A stretch of 17,775 nucleotides of DNA from an uncultured Gardnerella sp. GTDB lineage: Bacteria; Actinomycetota; Actinomycetes; Actinomycetales; Bifidobacteriaceae. Of this stretch, positions 8,016 to 13,653 are shown piece after piece (positions within the stretch are counted from its first letter, which is position 1; each line of letters begins with the position of its first letter). The notes below the pieces were generated by a model. That model worked only from the letters and a program-made list of their open reading frames with translations. It was not told where the DNA came from and did no database searches. The DNA lies in NCBI GenBank assembly GCA_947088155.1, contig CAMUFL010000017.1:1-17775 (forward strand), given 5' to 3'. The translations under genes and the position numbers were made by a program.

Positions 8016-8515
8016 TGAAAGCGTATCGCACTCCTTGGTGGTACCTAGTCATAGGTATTCTGTTTGGCTTTGTTTTGGGCGCGTTCTTGGTGTCGTCGAC
8101 CGAGTCCAGTGCTATGTCGTTAGCTGGCGCGCCGTGGGTTGTTGTAGCAATCATGGTTATTGCAGGATTAGCAACGTTTGTTATGGCTTGGCAGACGCAT
8201 CAGAGCGTTAGTGACAAAAATAAGAATAAGAAGCGTCTAAATCCCCAGTTTGCTGTTGCTGCTCTTATGCTGTCAAAGTCATTGGGAATGGCGGGCGCTA
8301 TTTTGTCTGGCTGGTATGTGGGGCAGCTGTTAATGAGCTTGCCTCATAGCGAAATAATACTGTATAGTTCAGTTGTGCGAGAGTGCTCCATCGCAGGTTT
8401 GGTTTGCTTTGTTGATATGATTTTAGGAATTATTGGTGAGTTGCTTTGCCAGATTCCGCCTGAAGATGGTGCCGAGGCTGCTAATAAATCTAATCGCACA
8501 GCTGCAACATGCTAG
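8015..8515 (+). CDS. DUF3180 family membrane protein
   Basis: A 166-residue integral membrane protein with four predicted helices, at about residues 8-27, 40-58, 79-103 and 120-145. A basic loop (DKNKNKKRLNP) and the segment 'NPQFAVAALMLSKSLGMAGAILSGWYVGQLL' lie in its middle; these match my memory of DUF3180, a family found next to folK in actinobacteria (Rv3605c in M. tuberculosis). The start codon shares its A with the stop of the preceding gene (TAATG at 8013-8017), so translation is coupled. Its biochemical role is not known. It has stayed intact while the folate genes beside it have decayed, which suggests its function does not depend on folate synthesis. The last 20 residues are hydrophilic. 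Confidence 0.75.
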   Translation: MKAYRTPWWYLVIGILFGFVLGAFLVSSTESSAMSLAGAPWVVVAIMVIAGLATFVMAWQTHQSVSDKNKNKKRLNPQFAVAALMLSKSLGMAGAILSGWYVGQLLMSLPHSEIILYSSVVRECSIAGLVCFVDMILGIIGELLCQIPPEDGAEAANKSNRTAATC

Positions 8516-8582
8516 TTTTATGAGTTTTATTACGCGCCGAACGCTGGAATTTTAACGTTTTTTTTAAGGATGGTATATTACT

Positions 8583-10259
8583 TTGGCTGAATTTATCTAT
8601 CAGATGATTAAGGCGCGTAAGTCTTATGGTGATCGCGTAATTCTTGACGATGTTACTTTAAGCTTCCTGCCGGGCGCGAAGATTGGTGTTGTGGGCCCGA
8701 ACGGCATGGGTAAGTCTACGCTGCTGAAGATTATGGCTGGACTGGAGAATGTTACCAATGGTGAAGCTTCTCTTACGCCTGGCTACACTGTAGGTATTTT
8801 GCAGCAGGAGCCGCCGTTGGACGAAACTAAGACGGTTGGCGAAAATATTAAGATGGCTTTTGGCGAAATTGCGCAAAAAGTGGCGCGCTTTAACCAAATC
8901 GGCGAAGAAATGGCTAATCCGGATGCTGATTTTGATGCCTTAATGGAAGAAATGGGCAAGCTGCAAACGGAGATTGATGCGGCAAACGGTTGGGATTTGG
9001 ATTCGCAGCTTGAGCAGGCGATGGATGCTTTGCAGTGCCCGGATCCGGATTCGCCTGTTTCAGTGTGCTCGGGTGGTGAAAGGCGTCGAGTTGCATTGTG
9101 CAAGCTTTTGCTTGAAGCACCAGACTTGCTGCTTTTGGACGAGCCTACGAACCACTTGGATGCGGAGTCTATTCTTTGGCTGGAACAGTTCTTACACAAG
9201 TATGAAGGCGCTGTTATTGCAGTAACGCACGATCGCTACTTTATGGACAACGTTGCAGAGTGGATTTGCGAGGTGGATCGCGGCCAACTTTACCCATACA
9301 AGGGCAACTATTCCACGTACTTGGAAACCAAGGCCAAGCGTATGGAAATCCAGGGCTTGAAGGATGCCAAGCTCGCTAAGCGCTTAAAGAACGAACTTGA
9401 CTGGGTGCGTAGTTCGCCGAAGGCTCGTCAGGCTAAGAATAAGGCTCGTTTGGAGCGCTACGACCAGATGGAGCAGGAAGCACGCAATTCCAAGAAGCTC
9501 GACTTTTCCGAAATTCAGATTCCAGCAGGTCCACGCTTGGGTTCGCAAGTTTTGGAAGCAAAGCATATTCACAAGGCTTTTGGCGACCGCGTGCTAATCG
9601 ACGACTTGTCGTTTACACTGCCGCGTAACGGTATTGTTGGCGTGATTGGTCCGAACGGCGTTGGTAAGTCGACGCTTTTCAAGACGATTGTGGGATTGGA
9701 GCCGCTTTCTGGCGGCGAGCTTATTGTTGGCGATACTGTGAAGATTTCTTACGTTGATCAGAATCGTGCAGGCTTGGATCCAAACAAGAACCTGTGGGAA
9801 GCTGTTTCCGGCGGACTTGATTATATTGAAGTTGCAGGCGTTGAAATTCCGACGCGAGCATACGTTGCGAGCTTTGGTTTTAAGGGTTCGGATCAGCAGA
9901 AGCTTACTGGCGTGCTTTCCGGCGGTGAGCGAAACCGTTTGAACTTAGCGTTGACGCTTAAGCAGGGCGGAAACTTGCTGCTTCTCGATGAGCCTACGAA
10001 CGATTTGGACGTTGAGACTTTGGAAAGCTTGGAAAATGCTCTGATTGAATTCCCAGGCTGCGCTGTGGTTGTGAGCCACGATCGCTGGTTCCTTGACCGC
10101 GTTGCAACGCATATTCTTGCTTGGGAAGGTGACGACGAGAATCCTGCGAAGTGGTACTGGTTCGAAGGCAACTTCCAAGCATACGAAGAAAATAAGATTG
10201 CGCGCTTGGGTGAGGAAGCGGCTCGTCCGCATCGTTTGCATCGTAAGCTTACGCGATAG
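8583..10259 (+). CDS. ettA: Energy-dependent translational throttle protein EttA (ABC-F ATPase)
   Basis: A soluble protein with two ABC ATPase domains that binds the ribosomal E site and gates early elongation according to ATP/ADP. Walker A motifs are GPNGMGKST (38-46) and GPNGVGKST (356-364). Walker B segments are LLLLDEPTNHLD and LLLLDEPTNDLD. The signature motifs are CSGGERRR (162-169) and LSGGERNR (445-452); the first has Cys where Leu is usual. The linker between domains (about 250-320), including 'ELDWVRSSPKARQAKNKARL', and the family ending 'FEGNFQAYEENK' fit EttA of about 555 residues rather than other ABC-F groups. The start is TTG at 8583, with AAGGA at 8566-8570, and MAEFIYQM aligns with the EttA N-terminus. 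It is preceded by a 67-base gap after the DUF3180 gene and followed by a terminator, so it may form its own unit. Confidence 0.93.
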   Translation: MAEFIYQMIKARKSYGDRVILDDVTLSFLPGAKIGVVGPNGMGKSTLLKIMAGLENVTNGEASLTPGYTVGILQQEPPLDETKTVGENIKMAFGEIAQKVARFNQIGEEMANPDADFDALMEEMGKLQTEIDAANGWDLDSQLEQAMDALQCPDPDSPVSVCSGGERRRVALCKLLLEAPDLLLLDEPTNHLDAESILWLEQFLHKYEGAVIAVTHDRYFMDNVAEWICEVDRGQLYPYKGNYSTYLETKAKRMEIQGLKDAKLAKRLKNELDWVRSSPKARQAKNKARLERYDQMEQEARNSKKLDFSEIQIPAGPRLGSQVLEAKHIHKAFGDRVLIDDLSFTLPRNGIVGVIGPNGVGKSTLFKTIVGLEPLSGGELIVGDTVKISYVDQNRAGLDPNKNLWEAVSGGLDYIEVAGVEIPTRAYVASFGFKGSDQQKLTGVLSGGERNRLNLALTLKQGGNLLLLDEPTNDLDVETLESLENALIEFPGCAVVVSHDRWFLDRVATHILAWEGDDENPAKWYWFEGNFQAYEENKIARLGEEAARPHRLHRKLTR

Positions 10260-10304
10260 CTGGCGGTAGTTTTTCGGCCAGTTTGACGGTAGCTTAGTGT
10301 TTTT

Positions 10305-10342
10305 GCGCGCTTGCTTGCTTTTGCGAGCTTGCGCGCTTTTTT
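10305..10342 (+). terminator. Intrinsic terminator after ettA
   Basis: GCGCGC (10305-10310) pairs with GCGCGC (10331-10336). Inside them GCTTGC (10313-10318) pairs with GCGAGC (10323-10328), with one G-U, around a TTTT loop; a 2x2 internal loop separates the two stems. Six T residues (10337-10342) follow directly. Confidence 0.75.
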
Positions 10343-10432
10343 GCTTTGGTGTGGCGTGTGCAGTAGCATGAATGCTAGTGTTCTCTAAGCGATAAATACT
10401 CACCGTTCGCAGAAGCATTGCTGCAAAGCTAC

Positions 10433-10691
10433 TGGAACATTTGCGCGACGACCTGCTTTCGCGCTTAGAGCGTAGCGCGCGAAAGCAACTCGGAGCGGAA
10501 ACTCGCTTAAGTTGGAAGTCCAGTGGACTTCCAACGCGAGTTTCGTAGCGAGCGCGTTACCCGCGCTAGTGTCCTGACGCTGATATGGAACATTTGCCGG
10601 AAAATTACCTGGCGTTTGTCGCTACTTTCGCGCTTTTATGGAACATTTGCGGGGGATTGTTATTTGATTGTGCGGCGCTTGTGCTAGGCTC
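10433..10691 (+). repeat. 53-bp repeat array upstream of the helicase gene (+ orientation)
   Basis: TGGAACATTTGC occurs at 10433, 10586 and 10639. The last two copies start exactly 53 bases apart; the first two are 153 apart, which equals 53 plus 100. The unit at 10586-10638 continues as CCGGAAAATTACCTGG, then GCGTTTGTCGCT. The same unit appears in reverse complement, also at a 53-base period, downstream of the helicase gene at 12669-12811. The 10260-10749 gap otherwise holds the ettA terminator, the inverted-repeat element at 10455-10544, and a possible promoter (TTGATT at 10664-10669, extended -10 TGCTAGGCT at 10682-10690). Confidence 0.8.
10455..10544. repeat. Compound inverted-repeat element within the 53-bp array
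   Basis: Two strong hairpins lie close together. The first has perfect 10-base arms, GCTTTCGCGC (10455-10464) and GCGCGAAAGC (10477-10486). The second has inner 12-base arms GTTGGAAGTCCA (10511-10522) and TGGACTTCCAAC (10524-10535), flanked by outer 9-base arms GAAACTCGC (10498-10506) and GCGAGTTTC (10536-10544), with TTAA bulged on the left. No ORF is present. It looks like a small non-autonomous or REP-like intergenic element, but I cannot assign it to a family. Confidence 0.7.
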
Positions 10692-10749
10692 AGTTAGTTC
10701 ACGGTTTGAAATTTAAGTTTTGAATACACATATTTTACGAAAGGCTATT

Positions 10750-12648
10750 GTGCCGCATACTCATAATGCTGCGTCTGCAAAACTGCGAGGCGCGAAGAAC
10801 ACTAAATCTACTAGCGCAAAAAGTGGCGCAAGGAATACGAATACTACCAGCGCAAGGAAGTCCGCAAAAAATTCAGCAAAAAAGCGCAATCCATTTGAAT
10901 ATCATGGAAATCATAAAAATCACGGCGTAAAGGACAGTGCTAATCGCGCCTATAATCACTCTTCTAATCACGAGTTTAATACGCGCAGGGAGCGCAATCG
11001 TAAGGCGGAAAAGGCGCGTGAAAAGGCACGTCAGAAAGCTTTGCGTTACGAGGAGATGGCAATTCGCGACGCTGAGCAGGATTTTGCTAATCAAGAAAAT
11101 AGTAAGAAAGAAAATAATAAAAAAGATTACGCTAAAAAAGATTACGCAAATCAAAACAATATTAAAAAAGATTTTGCAAAGAAAGATAAAACCTCACAAT
11201 CTTCTAAAAATTTGCAAAATTCAGTAATAATTCCGGATTCTGCAGTCGATTCTCGCGAAAATTACGAAGACGACGTAACTTTTGCGCAACTCGGTGTGCC
11301 GGAGCCGCTTGTGGAAGTGCTGCGTGCGGATGGCAAAACCACAGCCTTCCCAATTCAGCAGGCCACGCTGCCGGACTCCTTGCGAGGCGCTAATATTCTT
11401 GGTCGCGGTCGCACTGGAAGTGGAAAAACTTTAGCATTTTCAATTCCGCTGGTTGCGCGTTTGGCGGAAAATTTCGTCGATTTAATTAAAACCGGCAAAA
11501 AGCGTAACCAAAACGAAAGTGGCGATATTCCGGCTCCTCGCGCAATGATTCTTGCGCCAACTCGCGAGCTTGTGCACCAAATTGACGACGTAATCGCCCC
11601 TCTTGCTGCGGCTTACGGCATGAAAACTGTAACTGTATACGGCGGCGTGCGATACCAGCGCCAGGTATCACAGCTTAAGCAGGGTGCGCAAATTGTGCTT
11701 GCTTGCCCGGGTCGTTTGGAAGATCTGCTTCGCCAGGGTGCGCTTACGCTTGAAAAGGTGATGGTAAGCGTTCTTGACGAGGCTGACGGAATGGCAGACA
11801 TGGGCTTTTTGCCAGCTGTGACGCGACTTCTTGAGCAGGTGGCGCCGGACGGGCAGCGAATGCTGTTTTCTGCAACGCTTGATAAGCAAGTTTCTACTCT
11901 TGTGAATCGATTCCTTCCAGATGCAGTGGTTCACGCGGTAGATGATGCGGATTCGCAAGTTGACACTATGACGCATCACATTTTTGCAGTTTCTGCTGGA
12001 GATAAGTACGAGGTTTTGCGAAATCTTGCTTCTGGTTGCAAGCGTTCCATATTCTTTACGCGCACAAAGTATCAAGCGAAGAATATGGCGAAAAAGTTTG
12101 TGCAGCAGGGCATTCCTGCAGTTGATTTGCAGGGTAATTTGTCGCAAAATCAGCGCGATAGGCATTTGGCAGTATTTGCGGAAGGTTTGGTTCGCGTGCT
12201 TGTTGCGACGGATGTTGCGGCGCGAGGCATTGATATTAGTGACGTTGCGCTGGTTGTGCAAACGGAGCCGCCGGAGGATCCAAAGTCGTTCTTGCACCGT
12301 TCTGGTCGTACCGCTCGCGCAGGTGAAGAAGGCGACGTTGTAACTTTAGTGTTGCCGAACCAAAAGCGAGCTGCGCATATGATGCTTCGTAGGGCTGGGA
12401 TTCATGCGAAGGCGGAGGATGTTAATCCTGCTTCGCCGATTTTGCGCGAAATTGTGGGGGAGGCTGCTGAGCTTCAGGAAGGATGGAGTATGCCGGAGCC
12501 TGAGCAGCAGAAGCGCAAAGGGCGTGGTCGCGGGCGTGGGCGTGGTCGCGGATGGCGCGGCGGAAAAGATAACGAGCGCGGCGAGCGCGGAGGAAGAAAT
12601 CGCGGACGCGGTGGGCGCAGCGAGCGCGAAAAAGCACCGCGAAAGTAG
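10750..12648 (+). CDS. DEAD-box RNA helicase with low-complexity N-terminus and RG-rich C-terminus
   Basis: An ATP-dependent RNA-unwinding enzyme of the RhlE/DeaD-like type, probably acting in ribosome assembly or RNA turnover. Numbered from the TTG at 10720, the motifs are: Q motif region near 188-214, motif I GRTGSGKT (230-237), Ia PTREL (280-284), Ib PGR (330-332), II DEAD (353-356), III SAT (384-386), V VATDVAARGID (495-505) and VI HRSGRTARAG (526-535). I prefer the GTG at 10750 because GAAAGG (10739-10744) lies five bases before it, while the TTG at 10720 has no ribosome site; the protein is then 632 residues. About 180 N-terminal residues are Lys/Asn/Ser/Arg-rich, with repeats such as KKDYAKKDYANQ. 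The C-terminus is strongly Arg/Gly-rich (RGRGRGRGRGW..GERGGRNRGRGG). The gene lies between inverted copies of the 53-bp repeat array. Confidence 0.9.
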   Translation: MPHTHNAASAKLRGAKNTKSTSAKSGARNTNTTSARKSAKNSAKKRNPFEYHGNHKNHGVKDSANRAYNHSSNHEFNTRRERNRKAEKAREKARQKALRYEEMAIRDAEQDFANQENSKKENNKKDYAKKDYANQNNIKKDFAKKDKTSQSSKNLQNSVIIPDSAVDSRENYEDDVTFAQLGVPEPLVEVLRADGKTTAFPIQQATLPDSLRGANILGRGRTGSGKTLAFSIPLVARLAENFVDLIKTGKKRNQNESGDIPAPRAMILAPTRELVHQIDDVIAPLAAAYGMKTVTVYGGVRYQRQVSQLKQGAQIVLACPGRLEDLLRQGALTLEKVMVSVLDEADGMADMGFLPAVTRLLEQVAPDGQRMLFSATLDKQVSTLVNRFLPDAVVHAVDDADSQVDTMTHHIFAVSAGDKYEVLRNLASGCKRSIFFTRTKYQAKNMAKKFVQQGIPAVDLQGNLSQNQRDRHLAVFAEGLVRVLVATDVAARGIDISDVALVVQTEPPEDPKSFLHRSGRTARAGEEGDVVTLVLPNQKRAAHMMLRRAGIHAKAEDVNPASPILREIVGEAAELQEGWSMPEPEQQKRKGRGRGRGRGRGWRGGKDNERGERGGRNRGRGGRSEREKAPRK

Positions 12649-12650
12649 CT

Positions 12651-12811
12651 ACATTTGCCGGAAATTCTCCGGCAAATGTTCCACAAAACCACCAATTCAG
12701 CGACAAAAGACCTGTAATTCTCCGGCAAATGTTCTATAAATTGGCTAATCTAGCGACAAAACCCGGAAAATCACCCGGCAAATGTTCCACAAAACTGCCA
12801 AAGTGACAATT
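12651..12811 (-). repeat. 53-bp repeat array downstream of the helicase gene (- orientation)
   Basis: CCGGCAAATGTTCCA (12669-12683), CCGGCAAATGTTCTA (12722-12736) and CCGGCAAATGTTCCA (12775-12789) recur at an exact 53-base spacing. The second half of the unit is also shared, with AGCGACAAAA at the same place in the first two units. This is the reverse complement of the unit upstream of the helicase gene. The first copy also pairs with ACATTTGCCGGA at 12651-12662, forming a 12-bp stem with a 5-base loop right after the helicase stop codon; no T run follows it on the + strand. The third unit is truncated by the 52-bp repeats. Confidence 0.85.
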
Positions 12812-12812
12812 C

Positions 12813-12943
12813 CTTTACGCGCGTGCATAGGAAATGTCGAAATTTTGCGGAAAAGCGATTAAAACTTTACGTGCGTGTAAAGGAATAATCGAAATCTCAC
12901 GAAAAAGCGATTAAAACTTTACAGTCGTGTAAAGAAACTGTCG
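12813..12943 (-). terminator. 52-bp tandem repeat carrying hairpins that may terminate the DUF3052 gene
   Basis: Units start at 12813, 12865 and 12917, exactly 52 bases apart; the third is partial (27 bases). Each full unit ends with GCGGAAAAGCGATTAAAA or a close variant. The second and third begin with CTTTAC-6 bases-GTAAAG hairpins (12865-12882 and 12917-12934). Read on the - strand, these hairpins are followed by TTTTAATCGC, so they could act as tandem intrinsic terminators for the gene that ends at 12953. The stems are only 6 bp, which makes each a weak terminator. The copy in the first unit is degenerate. Bases 12649-12952 hold only these two repeat arrays. Confidence 0.6.
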
Positions 12944-12952
12944 CCGCGTTAC

Positions 12953-13432
12953 TTACTTGCTTTGGCCTTTGCCAAACGCACGCAACTGAACGCCATTCCA
13001 ATCGGCGCTTACAGTTAAAGGCGTTGCGGCGTTCATGCCTGCGGTTTTAGCGGCTGATTGCACGGTGCTAGAACTTGGGGAACCTTCGCGACCTGGCTTT
13101 GGAGTAAGAACCCACATAGGAGCGTCGTCATCAAGCATATTCGTAGCGTCCATAATGGTGTCCGCAAGCTCGTCTTCATCGTCGCCGTCGCGCCACCAAA
13201 TAATCACGCCATCAACAGCAGCATCGTAATCCTCGTCCACCAGTTCTTCCCCGGTGAGTTTTTCGATGCTTTCACAAATTGTTTCGTCAACATCATCGTC
13301 CCAGAGCCATTGTTGCACAATGTCTCCTGGTTGGAATCCGAATTCCTGTGCATGCTGAAAAGCTATCTGTTCCACGTGACTCAATATATCAAAGCGCCAC
13401 GAAGTGCGCGCGCATAACGGCGTGTATTGCAC
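12953..13432 (-). CDS. DUF3052 family protein
   Basis: A small acidic cytosolic protein of a family widespread in actinobacteria and without a settled function. Recognisable family segments are 'GFQPGDIVQQWLWDDDVDE', 'IEKLTGEELVDEDYDAAVDGVIIWWRDGDDED', 'APMWVLTPKPGR' and the closing 'LTVSADWNGVQLRAFGK'. The longest version (159 residues) starts with GTG at 13432, which has AAGGA ten bases upstream. Family members I remember begin closer to 'VEQIAFQ', so a TTG at 13384 or GTG at 13375 is possible. An inverted repeat (CGGCGT at 13418-13423, ACGCCG at 13435-13440) spans the upstream start. The gene is divergent from nrdD and convergent with the helicase gene. Confidence 0.8.
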   Translation of the reverse strand: MQYTPLCARTSWRFDILSHVEQIAFQHAQEFGFQPGDIVQQWLWDDDVDETICESIEKLTGEELVDEDYDAAVDGVIIWWRDGDDEDELADTIMDATNMLDDDAPMWVLTPKPGREGSPSSSTVQSAAKTAGMNAATPLTVSADWNGVQLRAFGKGQSK

Positions 13433-13495
13433 TTACGCCGATTCCTTATTGTTTATCAATTACGACACACGAGGACACGCCTCAAAAATCGCGCA

Positions 13496-13511
13496 TGTGA
13501 CATAAATCACT
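13496..13511. promoter_or_regulatory. CRP/FNR-family-like palindrome upstream of nrdD
   Basis: TGTGACATAAATCACT matches the CRP-type consensus TGTGA-N6-TCACA at nine of ten defined bases. It lies between the divergent DUF3052 and nrdD genes and overlaps the first NrdR-like box by five bases. It is centred about 50 bases before the predicted nrdD transcription start. No CRP/FNR gene is in this window, so the regulator is unknown. Confidence 0.4.
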
Positions 13512-13554
13512 ACATATAGTTGGTCATCTTTGCGCTTTGCCCTAGATATTGGGC
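13507..13554 (+). promoter_or_regulatory. nrdD promoter with two NrdR-box-like sites
   Basis: A plausible promoter has -35 TTGGTC (13520-13525), a 17-base spacer and -10 TAGATA (13543-13548). Two 16-base sites resemble the NrdR consensus acaCwAtATaTwgtgt: TCACTACATATAGTTG (13507-13522, 12 of 16) and GCCCTAGATATTGGGC (13539-13554, 11 of 16). Their centres are 32 bases apart, the three-turn spacing known for paired NrdR boxes, and they overlap the -35 and -10. This predicts repression of nrdDG by NrdR when dATP is high. The leader to the start codon would be about 100 bases. Confidence 0.5.
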
Positions 13555-13653
13555 ATGAGTTGGGCTATAGTAGAGCGAGTTGTTAGAAATAGTTCCCATG
13601 TTTGCAACGAGAGAATTGCTAGAAGGAACGGTGTTCAAGAAAGGTCTGTACCG

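Noticed and set aside
12669..12943. Possible CRISPR array because of regular repeats
   Set aside because: Similarity extends across most of each unit instead of alternating with unique spacers, there are only about three units per array, two different units adjoin, and no cas genes are present.
13549..13653. Upstream ATG for nrdD adding 35 residues
   Set aside because: It has no ribosome site and overlaps the predicted promoter and second NrdR-like box; the ATG at 13654 has AGAAAGG at proper distance.
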